46,685 bases of DNA from Acidimicrobiaceae bacterium (lineage in GTDB: Bacteria > Actinomycetota > Acidimicrobiia > Acidimicrobiales > RAAP-2). Where the stretch lies: assembly GCA_003161575.1 (NCBI GenBank), contig PMOE01000052.1, positions 1 to 46,685 on the forward strand. Direction: 5' to 3'. Position 1 is the first letter of the stretch. Each line of letters starts with the position of its first letter. This document shows positions 1 to 7,393 of this stretch, one piece after another. The notes under the pieces were generated by a model. That model did not search any database. It had not been told where the DNA came from and was given only the letters and a program-made list of their open reading frames with translations. Position numbers and translations under genes: made by a program.

Positions 1-335
1 ACCCTCACGATGCTGAACCCACACCCGAGTCCAAGGTGTCGCCGGGTCTCGCCACCAAGGCCCCGCTGCCGCCGTTTGTCCCGCCACCGCCGATCCCCCC
101 CGCACCTGAGGGGTGGGTGGAGACCGAACGGCCGAACGGGAGCGAGTCCCACGAACCGGCCGCGTCGATTGCCGACGGAGCCCTTAGCGATGGCCCCGGC
201 ACACCTTTTCGAGCCAAGAGCTCCGAGGACGAAGCGGCGAACTCCCCGCACCACAGCGTCATGCCGCCTCCGATCAACGGCGACCCGTGGTCGTCGGCCC
301 GTTCGGCCCAGCAACCCGGAGACGAGAGTTCCTGA
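1..335 (+). CDS. C-terminal end of a proline-rich protein of unknown function (5' end outside window)
   Basis: The frame that opens at base 3 stays open to a TGA at 333-335 and gives about 110 residues. They are rich in Pro, Ser, Glu and Ala, with a run of prolines near residue 30 and no predicted helix, membrane segment or catalytic motif. This looks like a disordered C-terminal tail whose folded part lies left of the window. The DUF2332 gene follows about 20 bases after the stop on the same strand, so the two may be co-transcribed. I do not recognise the family. It could also be a chance open frame in GC-rich DNA, but it has the wobble-GC pattern of its neighbours. Confidence 0.4.
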   Translation, partial: PHDAEPTPESKVSPGLATKAPLPPFVPPPPIPPAPEGWVETERPNGSESHEPAASIADGALSDGPGTPFRAKSSEDEAANSPHHSVMPPPINGDPWSSARSAQQPGDESS

Positions 336-355
336 GCGATCCGGGCGCGCCGTTG

Positions 356-1474
356 GTGCGCGAACACACCGACCGCTCCGACCTGGCCCGGCATTTCGCG
401 GCCTTCGCCCGGAGCGCGGAGCACGACGGGTCGCCGGTCTATGAGCAGATCTGCCGGGGCGCGGCCACGGACCCAGAGCTCCTCGCCCTCACCGAGCTGG
501 CACCCCCCGACCAGCGGCGACCCAACATCCTGCTGGCCGCCGTCCACTTCCTGCTGCTCGACGGGGCAGAGCACCCGTTAGCCGCCCACTACGACACCGT
601 GCTCGACTGGCGCCGGGTCAGTGGCGCACCCCCACCGGCCAAGGCCGGCGGCGGCGTGTTCTCAAACTTTGCCGACTTCTGCCGCCACTACCGCGCCGAG
701 GTGGCCGAACTGGTGGCCACCCGGGCCACCCAGACCAACGAGGTCGGCCGGTGCGCGGCCCTGCGCCCAGCCTTTGCCACGGTGGCCGCCGAGCACCGCC
801 AGCCCCTCGGGCTGATCGATCTGGGTGCCTCGGCCGGTCTCAACCTCCTCTTCGACCACTATGCGTACGACTACGGGGGACTCCGGCGGATCGGGCCACC
901 CGACTCCCCCGTCGTGCTGGCCTGCGAGCTACGAGAGGACACGGTGCCGCCGCTCGGGTTCCCAGAAGTGGTTCACCGGGCGGGGATCGACCGGCATCCG
1001 GTCGATCCGCACAACGAGGACGGGTCACTGTGGCTGCTGGCCTGCCAATGGCCCGGGCACCTCGGCCGTTTCCATCGGATGCGCGACGCGCTGGCCATCG
1101 CCCGCAACGTTTCGGACCGGCCGCCGGTCGAAACCGGCGACATCATCGAGGACCTGGCTCGGATCGCGGCCTTCGTGCCCGACAGCGCCCACCTCTGCGT
1201 CTACCACTCCTGGGTCGCCGCCTACCTGTCACCGGGCCGCCAGTACGAGCTCGGCCAAGCCATCACCGCTCTCGCTGCTGACCGGGCGGTCTCCTGGGTG
1301 TTCGCCGAGAGCCCTTATGAGACCCCCGGACTCCCCTCACCGCCCGCACCCAAGACGATCAAAGGAGCAACCGCCCTTGTGCTCGTCGATCTCGATGCGG
1401 GATCCCGACGCGAACGACGGCTGGCCGACATGCACCCCCACGGGGTCTGGATGCACTGGTGGGGCGGCGGCTGA
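356..1474 (+). CDS. DUF2332 family protein
   Basis: About 372 residues, covering the whole DUF2332 family. That family is common in actinobacteria and has no established biochemical function. Visible hallmarks are a helical N-terminus (HFAAFARSAEHDGSPVYEQI), the segment LGASAGLNLLFDHYAY in the middle, which resembles a glycine-rich SAM-binding motif I of a methyltransferase fold, and a WVFAESPYE segment near the C-terminus. I chose the GTG at 356 because it follows the upstream stop closely and the conserved region begins there; an ATG at 287 would add 23 residues overlapping the preceding gene. The gene converges on dinB with a 27-base gap. A methyltransferase-like role is an inference from the glycine motif only. 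Confidence 0.75.
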   Translation: MREHTDRSDLARHFAAFARSAEHDGSPVYEQICRGAATDPELLALTELAPPDQRRPNILLAAVHFLLLDGAEHPLAAHYDTVLDWRRVSGAPPPAKAGGGVFSNFADFCRHYRAEVAELVATRATQTNEVGRCAALRPAFATVAAEHRQPLGLIDLGASAGLNLLFDHYAYDYGGLRRIGPPDSPVVLACELREDTVPPLGFPEVVHRAGIDRHPVDPHNEDGSLWLLACQWPGHLGRFHRMRDALAIARNVSDRPPVETGDIIEDLARIAAFVPDSAHLCVYHSWVAAYLSPGRQYELGQAITALAADRAVSWVFAESPYETPGLPSPPAPKTIKGATALVLVDLDAGSRRERRLADMHPHGVWMHWWGGG

Positions 1475-1501
1475 CAGGGCGATTCGTGCCGCACCCATGC
1501 G

Positions 1502-2896
1502 TCAGTCCTCGGGTTGGTCCGCCGAAGGACCCCACGGGGCTTCGCGCCGGCCGGGCACCTCGATGCCCTGGTCACCAACCATGGCGGCCATCCCCACCGA
1601 GGAGCGGCCGAAGCGGGATCGGATCCCGTCAACCGCGGCGCTGACCTCCTGCCAACTCGTCTGCAGGCAGGCCGCCCGCACCTCTCGGTCCTCGGGTGCA
1701 TTCTCGGTCCCGCCCTCCTGGCCGGACCTGTCGCCTGAGGCTTGGCCATCGCGGTGCAAGGAGAACGCCAGCTGCTCGGCCTGGCCGTTGGCCTGTAACC
1801 CCGAAATGCTCACGCCGAGGAGCCGGACGCCTTCTGACACGTCGATGGCGTCGAGCAGGGCGCCCGACACTGCAACCATTGCCGCCGCGGTGTCGAGGGC
1901 GAACGACACGGTGTGCGAGCGGGTGACCATCGAGAAGTCGGCGAACTTGACCTTGACGGTGACAGTCCGGCCCGCGAGCTGGTTCTCGCGCAGCGTGGTG
2001 GCCACTGATTCGGCCATCCGGATCACGTGACGCTGCAGCGGCGCCATCTGCGCGATGTCCGAGCGGAACGTCTCTTCGTGGCCGATGGATTTCGCCGCCC
2101 GGTCGGGCACGACCGGGTCCGGGTCGTGGCCCCTGGCCAGAGCGGCCAGGTGCCGGCCCTGGGAACGGCCGAAGTGCCGAATCACGGTGTCCTCGCCGAC
2201 GTCCGCCAGCTCGCCGATGGTGCGGATGCCCAAATCATTGAGGCGACGCGTCGTGGCCGGCCCCACCCCCCACAGCGCCTGGACCGCCATGGGATGCAAG
2301 AACCCCAGTTCCTCGGATGGACCCACGACGTAGACGCCGACCCCGGGCCGGGTCCCGGCCCGATCGGCCACCGGTTTGGCGGCGCGCGACGCCAGCTTTG
2401 CCACCATCTTGGACCGCCCGACGCCGACCGAGCAGCCGAGCGACAGCTCGTCTCTCACTCGGCCACGAATCTCGTGGCCGATCTGCTCGGGCCCGCCCAA
2501 GAGCCGGCGAGCGCCGGTGACATCGAGGAAGGCCTCATCGAGGCCGATCGGCTCGACCAACGGGGTGACGTCGCGGAGCACCGCGTGCAGTCGCCGGCTC
2601 ATCTCCGAGTAGCGCGAGAAGTGCCCGTCGACAAAGACCGCGTGCGGACAGAGCTGGCGGGCCTGGAGGGTGGGCATGGCCGAGCGGACACCGAAGGCGC
2701 GCGCCTCGTAGGTACACGACGCCACCACCCCCCGGTTCCCCGTCCCTCCGACGATGACCGGCTTTCCGCTGAGCTCAGGCTGGTCGAGGACCTCGACCGC
2801 GGCGAAGAAGGCGTCCATGTCCACGTGCAAGATGGACGGGACGAGGGCATCGTCGGCCCTGATTTCAGAGCCCGGGACGATCGCTCGGTCACCCAC
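1502..2896 (-). CDS. dinB: DNA polymerase IV (Y-family translesion polymerase)
   Basis: 464 residues from a GTG start. The palm motif HVDMDAFFAAVE supplies a metal-binding aspartate near residue 26, and GLDEAFLDVTG supplies the second acidic pair; the family norm in that place is S-I/L-DEAFLD. Helix-hairpin-helix and little-finger regions follow, ending with RSRFGRSSVGMAAM, typical of DinB C-termini. The enzyme copies past damaged template bases and is error-prone. The open frame extends further upstream, but the GTG at 2896 overlaps the PIG-L stop by 8 bases and gives a normal length, so I use it. It is the last gene of a LysM, nrdR, PIG-L, dinB run that begins at a LexA-box cluster, so SOS induction by read-through is plausible. 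Confidence 0.92.
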   Translation of the reverse strand: MGDRAIVPGSEIRADDALVPSILHVDMDAFFAAVEVLDQPELSGKPVIVGGTGNRGVVASCTYEARAFGVRSAMPTLQARQLCPHAVFVDGHFSRYSEMSRRLHAVLRDVTPLVEPIGLDEAFLDVTGARRLLGGPEQIGHEIRGRVRDELSLGCSVGVGRSKMVAKLASRAAKPVADRAGTRPGVGVYVVGPSEELGFLHPMAVQALWGVGPATTRRLNDLGIRTIGELADVGEDTVIRHFGRSQGRHLAALARGHDPDPVVPDRAAKSIGHEETFRSDIAQMAPLQRHVIRMAESVATTLRENQLAGRTVTVKVKFADFSMVTRSHTVSFALDTAAAMVAVSGALLDAIDVSEGVRLLGVSISGLQANGQAEQLAFSLHRDGQASGDRSGQEGGTENAPEDREVRAACLQTSWQEVSAAVDGIRSRFGRSSVGMAAMVGDQGIEVPGRREAPWGPSADQPED

Positions 2897-3602
2897 CGAG
2901 GCGCAGCCGACGGAATCCCTCGGCGTAGGGCACACCGGCCCGCCGACCCTCTTCTTCTGCCCGGAGACGGACCGCCTCGCCGGCCCAGCCACCACTCTCT
3001 GAGAACTGGCTGCGGTGGCATTCGACGGCGGCCGCCTTGAGAGCCACGGTGTCGGACACATCGACCCACACATCGGGTTCGAGCGTTCCGGAGAGATAGA
3101 CGGTCTTCACCTGATGCGGGGGACCGGCCTTCGGGAAGTAGTGGGGCAGGGCCGACGCCGGTGCCAGTGCGTCGAGAAGGGCCCAACCAGCCGTGCGGTG
3201 ATCCCGGTGGTTGAAGTACTCCTGTCCGAAAAAGACTGCCGTCGGGTCATGGCCGAGCACCACGTCGGGGGTGAGCCGGCGCACCCAGGCCACGAGCTCT
3301 GCCCGCAGTTCGGGGCCGTCGGTGAGCTCGCCGTCGGTGAGCTCGAGTCCGTCGTGGGAGGCAAGGCCGATGATCTGTGCCGCCTCGGCTAGTTCCTCTC
3401 GCCGCACCTGGGCCAGCTCTGTCGGGTCCACGGCCGGATCGGCGGTGCCCCGACCACCGTCAGTGCAGACCACAAGGTGGACCGAGCAGCCAGCCTTGGC
3501 CCACCGGGCGAGGGTTCCCCCGCAACCCACATCGGCGTCATCGGGGTGGGCATAAACCGCGAGCGCCACCTGCGGTTCGTCCGCCACCAGCTCGGCCACC
3601 AT
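2889..3602 (-). CDS. PIG-L / LmbE family deacetylase
   Basis: 237 residues. The zinc-binding motif appears as AHPDDADVGCGG near residue 19, and a second metal motif as NHRDHR about 110 residues later. The family removes N-acetyl groups from sugar conjugates; MshB and Mca of mycothiol metabolism are relatives, but the DDAD form and short length fit general LmbE proteins better. The ATG at 3602 lies 7 bases after the nrdR stop, and the gene's own stop overlaps the dinB start by 8 bases, so it is translated within one operon. The substrate cannot be deduced. A thiol-redox role would suit the damage-response context, but that is a guess. Confidence 0.85.
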   Translation of the reverse strand: MVAELVADEPQVALAVYAHPDDADVGCGGTLARWAKAGCSVHLVVCTDGGRGTADPAVDPTELAQVRREELAEAAQIIGLASHDGLELTDGELTDGPELRAELVAWVRRLTPDVVLGHDPTAVFFGQEYFNHRDHRTAGWALLDALAPASALPHYFPKAGPPHQVKTVYLSGTLEPDVWVDVSDTVALKAAAVECHRSQFSESGGWAGEAVRLRAEEEGRRAGVPYAEGFRRLRLGG

Positions 3603-3609
3603 CAGCCGG

Positions 3610-4080
3610 TCAACCCCGGCGCTTGGGCTCGGTCGTCTTGTTGAGCAACCCGACCTCGCGCTGGAAGTCGCCCAGATCTTCGAATCCCTTGTACACGCTG
3701 GCGAATCGGACATAGGCGATCTCGTCCAGCGCCTTGAGGTGCTCGAGCACGGCCACGCCAACTTGTTGGCTGGTCGGTTCGACCGACTCCATCCGGAGTG
3801 TCTCTTCGACCTGGTGGGCCAGTTCTTGAAGATCTTCGTCGGAGACGGGGCGGTTCTTGCTCGCCGAACGGACGCCGGAAATCACCTTCGCTCGATCGAA
3901 AGGCTCCCGCTGGCCCGAGCGCTTGACCACCCATAAGGGTTGCTCCTCTACCCGTTCAAACGTCGTGAACCGTCGTCCGCAGCCCAAACATTCCCGGCGC
4001 CGACGAATCGCCACTCCCTCGTCGGCGAGGCGCGAATCCACCACTCGATCGTCATCGACAGAGCACCACGGACACCGCAC
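3610..4080 (-). CDS. nrdR: Transcriptional repressor NrdR
   Basis: 156 residues, the usual size. The N-terminal zinc ribbon has Cys3, Cys6, Cys31 and Cys34, followed by the basic RRRRECLGCGRRFTTFER segment and an ATP-cone domain (about 46-136) with VVKRSG and PFDRAKVISGV. NrdR senses dATP/ATP and represses ribonucleotide reductase genes. The start is GTG; no Shine-Dalgarno sequence precedes it, but TAACGT lies 7 bases upstream, so a leaderless transcript is likely in addition to any read-through from the LysM gene 45 bases upstream. From memory, nrdR beside a LysM gene and divergent lexA is also the arrangement in mycobacteria. Confidence 0.96.
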   Translation of the reverse strand: MRCPWCSVDDDRVVDSRLADEGVAIRRRRECLGCGRRFTTFERVEEQPLWVVKRSGQREPFDRAKVISGVRSASKNRPVSDEDLQELAHQVEETLRMESVEPTSQQVGVAVLEHLKALDEIAYVRFASVYKGFEDLGDFQREVGLLNKTTEPKRRG

Positions 4081-4087
4081 ACGGCCG

Positions 4088-4093
4088 ACGTTA
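4088..4093 (-). promoter_or_regulatory. -10 hexamer for leaderless nrdR transcript
   Basis: TAACGT on the minus strand fits the TAnnnT actinobacterial -10. Seven bases separate it from the GTG of nrdR, which puts the transcription start at or within a base of the start codon. No good -35 is visible. Confidence 0.5.
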
Positions 4094-4125
4094 GTTGGCC
4101 GACCGGGCTGGGCGGCAGAGCGCCC

Positions 4126-4659
4126 TCAGGGAAGGATGATCCGCTCACCAGGCGTGAGCGAGGCAGAGCCAAGCTCCGACGACAAGGCGGCGACCAGGGA
4201 TTCTGCGTCTCCATCCGGGTTGATCCGAGCGGCGATCGACCCCAGGGTGTCGCCCTGCTTCACCACATAGACGACGTTGTGCACTCGAGCGGCCGGGGGT
4301 CCGGCCGGTGGCGCGCCGGCCACCGAGCGCCCGCCAAGTGCGCTGATCGGGGCGGCGAGGACGAACAGCAGCCCCACCAAGAGGGCACCGACCACCAGTC
4401 GGCGGCGACGCACCTGGACCTTCGCCCGCTGGCGGCGGGCCGACACATCGGGGCCGCTGCGCAGCTCGGGAGGCTCAAACGCCGGACAATCGTCCAGCGG
4501 CTCCTCGGCCCACTCCTCGGAGATACAGGCCACATCGTCCCAGTTCGGAAGCACAGAGTCCGAAAAGCCGACACACCGGCCGCCGTCGACCAGGCGCAGG
4601 GCGGGTCGGGGCCACGGGCTCTCGAAGAGATCCTCGTCGGGCAACGCGGCAATGGCCAT
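4126..4659 (-). CDS. LysM-domain single-pass membrane protein divergent from lexA (DivS/ChiZ/YneA-like position)
   Basis: 177 residues from ATG 4659; an in-frame GTG at 4713 would add 18 residues but lies inside LexA box 1. The first 85 residues are acidic and Pro-rich (cytoplasmic), then a basic RRQRAKVQVRRRR stop, a membrane helix (VVGALLVGLLFVLAAPISAL) and an external LysM domain starting VVYVVKQGDTLGSIAARIN. LysM binds peptidoglycan. In other bacteria, LysM membrane proteins beside lexA are SOS-induced and delay or modify cell division (C. glutamicum DivS, mycobacterial ChiZ, Bacillus YneA). Position, topology and the adjacent LexA boxes support the same role; sequence similarity beyond LysM was not tested. 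Confidence 0.8.
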   Translation of the reverse strand: MAIAALPDEDLFESPWPRPALRLVDGGRCVGFSDSVLPNWDDVACISEEWAEEPLDDCPAFEPPELRSGPDVSARRQRAKVQVRRRRLVVGALLVGLLFVLAAPISALGGRSVAGAPPAGPPAARVHNVVYVVKQGDTLGSIAARINPDGDAESLVAALSSELGSASLTPGERIILP

Positions 4660-4711
4660 CACGCCACCACGAGCACTGCTCGGATCCCCCAGTTTTGGAA
4701 GGTTGGCGTCC

Positions 4712-4727
4712 ACGAACGTCTGTTCGT
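4712..4727. promoter_or_regulatory. LexA (SOS) box 1
   Basis: ACGAAC-GTCT-GTTCGT: a perfect 6-base inverted repeat with a 4-base spacer, matching the actinobacterial LexA operator CGAAC-N4-GTTCG. It lies 52 bases before the LysM ATG. Confidence 0.85.
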
Positions 4728-4743
4728 CATGGGTTCATTGGAC

Positions 4744-4761
4744 CACGAACGCGTGTTCGTG
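4744..4761. promoter_or_regulatory. LexA (SOS) box 2
   Basis: CACGAAC-GCGT-GTTCGTG: a perfect 7-base inverted repeat around a 4-base spacer. Its centre is 33 bases from the centre of box 1, close to three helical turns. Confidence 0.88.
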
Positions 4762-4774
4762 TCAAGGACCGAAT

Positions 4775-4790
4775 CCGAACAAATGTTTGC
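4775..4790. promoter_or_regulatory. LexA (SOS) box 3
   Basis: CCGAAC-AAAT-GTTTGC departs from the consensus at one position in the right arm. Its centre is 30 bases from box 2. It overlaps the proposed -35 of lexA. Confidence 0.7.
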
Positions 4791-4815
4791 CTTTCGGGGG
4801 CCGGGGGGTTATCGT
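4787..4815 (+). promoter_or_regulatory. lexA promoter
   Basis: A -35 of TTGCCT (4787-4792), a 17-base spacer and a -10 of TATCGT (4810-4815). The start would fall near 4822, at the edge of LexA box 4, so LexA bound to boxes 3 and 4 would block both ends of the promoter. Confidence 0.6.
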
Positions 4816-4821
4816 CACTAA

Positions 4822-4837
4822 GCAAACGGGTGTTCGC
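4822..4837. promoter_or_regulatory. LexA (SOS) box 4
   Basis: GCAAAC-GGGT-GTTCGC has one mismatch between its arms. It lies at the predicted lexA transcription start, 47 bases from box 3. Confidence 0.7.
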
Positions 4838-4881
4838 CACGGGGCGGACGACGAGTGAACCACGGCAGCGGAGGGAACACG

Positions 4882-5511
4882 ATGGCAGAGGTCCTGAGTG
4901 GCAAGCGGCAACAGATCCTCGATTTCATCGCCGAATGCCTGCGCGAGCGGGGCTACCCCCCGTCGGTCCGAGAGATCGGGGAAGCGGTCGGCCTGGCGTC
5001 GTCGGCAACTGTCCACACTCACTTGGCGGTCCTCCAGCGTGAGGGCTACCTCCAGCGCGACCCGACCAAACCCCGGGCTATCCAAGTCCGCTACGACCCA
5101 TCCTCGAAGGCGCAGATGGCTGTCGGCCCGGTCCGCCACGTCCCCCTGATCGGTGACGTCGCTGCGGGAACGGGCGTGCTGGCCCACGAGAACGTCGAAG
5201 AGCTGCTTCCCCTCCCCGAACAGTTCACCGGGACCGGATCGACGTTCATGCTGCGGGTACGTGGGGAGTCGATGTTCGAAGCGGGGATCCTCGACGGGGA
5301 CTTCGTGGTCGTCCGCCAACAGCCCGATGCCGAAACCGGCGATGTCGTGGTCGCCGGAATCCCCGATGACGAGGCAACGATCAAAACCTTCGGCCGCAAA
5401 CGCGGAAAGATCGTCCTCACTCCGGCGAACCCGGCGCTGTCCCCGATGGAATTCGACCCCTCCGACGTGACGATCTACGGCAAGGTCGTCACCGTTCTCC
5501 GGCGGCTCTGA
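4882..5511 (+). CDS. lexA: LexA repressor (SOS regulator, self-cleaving)
   Basis: 209 residues from ATG 4882, preceded by GGAGGG six bases upstream; a GTG at 4855 in frame has no such site. The N-terminal winged helix (1-70) carries YPPSVREIGEAVGLASSATVHTHL, the usual LexA recognition helix. The Ala95-Gly96 cleavage bond sits in GDVAAGTG, and the catalytic dyad is Ser130 (RGESM) and Lys168 (ATIKTF). LexA represses DNA-damage genes until RecA filaments trigger its self-cleavage. Boxes 3 and 4 surround its promoter, so it is autoregulated. It is divergent from the LysM gene. Confidence 0.97.
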   Translation: MAEVLSGKRQQILDFIAECLRERGYPPSVREIGEAVGLASSATVHTHLAVLQREGYLQRDPTKPRAIQVRYDPSSKAQMAVGPVRHVPLIGDVAAGTGVLAHENVEELLPLPEQFTGTGSTFMLRVRGESMFEAGILDGDFVVVRQQPDAETGDVVVAGIPDDEATIKTFGRKRGKIVLTPANPALSPMEFDPSDVTIYGKVVTVLRRL

Positions 5512-5568
5512 CCCTCCTTCACCTCGCCGCCCGGTCGATACGAGTTGGGGCCTCATTGATCACAGGCA

Positions 5569-5598
5569 GTGACCCATCGCCGGAGTCACGAGTACCGT
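5569..5598 (+). promoter_or_regulatory. Promoter for leaderless sulfotransferase transcript
   Basis: GTGACC (5569-5574), an 18-base spacer, then TACCGT (5593-5598), followed after 6 bases by GTG 5605. The -35 matches TTGACA at 4 of 6 positions and the -10 fits TAnnnT. Confidence 0.5.
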
Positions 5599-5604
5599 CG
5601 TTGC

Positions 5605-6504
5605 GTGTCTGAGGCGCCACCTATCCGATACCGCTCCCCCGAAGAGGACAGCGCCCGGTGGCTCGGCTTTTCGTTCCGGCAAGGCGACATCGTCATCAGT
5701 ACCCGGTCCAAGAGCGGTACGACCTGGTTGCAGATGATCTGTGCACTGCTCGTCTTCCAGACCACCGAGTTCGAGGCACCGTTGGCGGAGCTCTCGCCAT
5801 GGCTCGACTGGCTGTTCATCCCCCGAGCCGAGATCTACGCGCGGTTGGCGGCCCAGAAGCACCGGCGTTTCATCAAGACCCACACCCCGCTCGACGGGAT
5901 TCCCCTCGACTCGCGAGCCACGTACATCGTCGTCGGCCGACACCCCTTAGACATGGCGGTGTCGCTCTACCATCAGAGCAACAACCTCGACCGGGAGCGC
6001 ATCGTTGAACTCATGGGCCGGACCACACCCGCTCGGCCCCGATCCATTTCCGTGCCGCTGCGCGAATGGCTGCTTTCATGGATCGACTGGGAAGGGAGCC
6101 CACAACAAGAACTGGATTCCTTGCCGGGGGTGATGTGGCACCTCTCCGATGCTTGGGCTCGGCGCGATGAACCAAACGTCGTGCTTGTCCACTATGACGA
6201 CCTGTCCGCCGATCTTGAGGGCGAGATGCGGCGTCTGGCGACCCTGCTCGGGATCACCGTTGCCGACGAGACATGGACCCACCTCGTGGACGCAGCCCGA
6301 TTCGAGCACATGCAGGCTCATGCCAACGAGCTCGCACCGGATCCAGTGGGTGTCCTCAAGGACCAAGCACACTTCTTTCGCCGGGGTTCGTCGGGAGCCG
6401 GCCGAGAGCTGCTGTCCAGCGGCGAGTTGGCCCACTACCGCGCACGCACGAATGACCTGGGAACGCCGGACTTGCTGGCATGGCTCCACCGCACGGACCG
6501 CTGA
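5605..6504 (+). CDS. PAPS-dependent sulfotransferase (cytosolic SULT type)
   Basis: 299 residues from GTG 5605. The 5'-phosphosulfate loop is TRSKSGTTW (33-41; usual form YPKSGTTW), the catalytic-type histidine is in KTHTPLDG (His93), and the 3'-phosphate-binding Arg112 and Ser120 lie in GRHPLDMAVSLYH. Near the C-terminus FFRRGSSGAGRE matches the RKGxxGDWK segment. The enzyme should transfer sulfate from PAPS to a hydroxyl or amine of a small molecule or lipid; the acceptor is unknown. A longer frame from 5569 exists, but the promoter spacing favours the GTG. It stands alone between lexA and the signalling module, with no sulfate-activation gene nearby. Confidence 0.88.
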   Translation: MSEAPPIRYRSPEEDSARWLGFSFRQGDIVISTRSKSGTTWLQMICALLVFQTTEFEAPLAELSPWLDWLFIPRAEIYARLAAQKHRRFIKTHTPLDGIPLDSRATYIVVGRHPLDMAVSLYHQSNNLDRERIVELMGRTTPARPRSISVPLREWLLSWIDWEGSPQQELDSLPGVMWHLSDAWARRDEPNVVLVHYDDLSADLEGEMRRLATLLGITVADETWTHLVDAARFEHMQAHANELAPDPVGVLKDQAHFFRRGSSGAGRELLSSGELAHYRARTNDLGTPDLLAWLHRTDR

Positions 6505-6733
6505 CTCGGCCACCTTTGGGACACCAACCCGCCGAGACGGTGGCGGAGCCGGCCATCAGGACCTCGGGCGTCGGCCCTGCTTGGCTCGCGGCATGGTTCT
6601 CTCGCCGGACTGACGGACTCAACCCCATGAGCGGTTCTTGGTCGCGGACGCCTGATCGGCCCGAGGGAGCCCTGCCCCGGGGCCCAACCGTCCCCGCCAC
6701 CAGATTGCGCGAGCCGGACTGCGACCCGAACGC

Positions 6734-7393
6734 TCAGATCAGGCGCCGTTCTGTCGCCCATCTGGTCAGTTGGTGTCGGGTCGACAACTGGAGCTTTCGC
6801 AGCACGGACGAGACGTGGCTCTCCACCGTCTTGGTGGAGATTTCGAGCTCTCGGGCGATCTCCTTGTAGGTGTACCCGCGGGCGATGAGCCTGAGCACCT
6901 CGTGCTCGCGGGCAGAGAGCTGGTCCAGTTCGGGGTCGAAGCTGGCCGGCGGGCCATCGTTGGGAATCGCCGCGAACGCGTCCAACACGAAGCCGGCAAG
7001 GCGGGGGGAGAACACGGCGTCCCCTGCCGCCACCCGGAGCACCGCGTCCTGCAACTCCGGGCCCGAAATTGTCTTGGTCACGTAGCCGCGCGCGCCGGAA
7101 CGGATCACGGCGATGACGTCCTCGGGTGCGTCCGAAACCGACAACGCGAGGAACCGGACCTCGGGATGCGTCGGTTTGACCGCTTCAATGACGGCCAGAC
7201 CACCCCCGTTTGGCATATGGACGTCAAGAAGGACGACGTCAGGAAGGCGTTCTCCGATCAACTCCACGGCGGCAGACACCTCGTCGGCCTCTCCAACAAT
7301 CTCGACGGCGGTGCCCAATTCGTTGCGGACGCCAGCTCGGAAGAGGTGGTGGTCGTCCACCAAGAAGACTCTTGGGACGGCTCCGGGGGTCAC
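6734..7393 (-). CDS. NarL/LuxR-family response regulator
   Basis: 219 residues. The receiver domain (about 8-125) has the acidic pair in LVDDHH, the phosphorylation site Asp57 in LLDVHMPNGGG, Thr/Ser in LALSVSD and the lysine in YVTKTI. The C-terminal LuxR helix-turn-helix reads LSAREHEVLRLIARGYTYKEIA and continues into the ISTKTVESHVSSVLRKL recognition helix. The GTG start overlaps the kinase stop by four bases (GTGA), so the pair is translationally coupled and the PspC-fused kinase is almost certainly its partner. A longer open frame upstream is a shadow. Targets are probably the divergent PspC and DUF1707 genes, by analogy only. Confidence 0.93.
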   Translation of the reverse strand: MTPGAVPRVFLVDDHHLFRAGVRNELGTAVEIVGEADEVSAAVELIGERLPDVVLLDVHMPNGGGLAVIEAVKPTHPEVRFLALSVSDAPEDVIAVIRSGARGYVTKTISGPELQDAVLRVAAGDAVFSPRLAGFVLDAFAAIPNDGPPASFDPELDQLSAREHEVLRLIARGYTYKEIARELEISTKTVESHVSSVLRKLQLSTRHQLTRWATERRLI

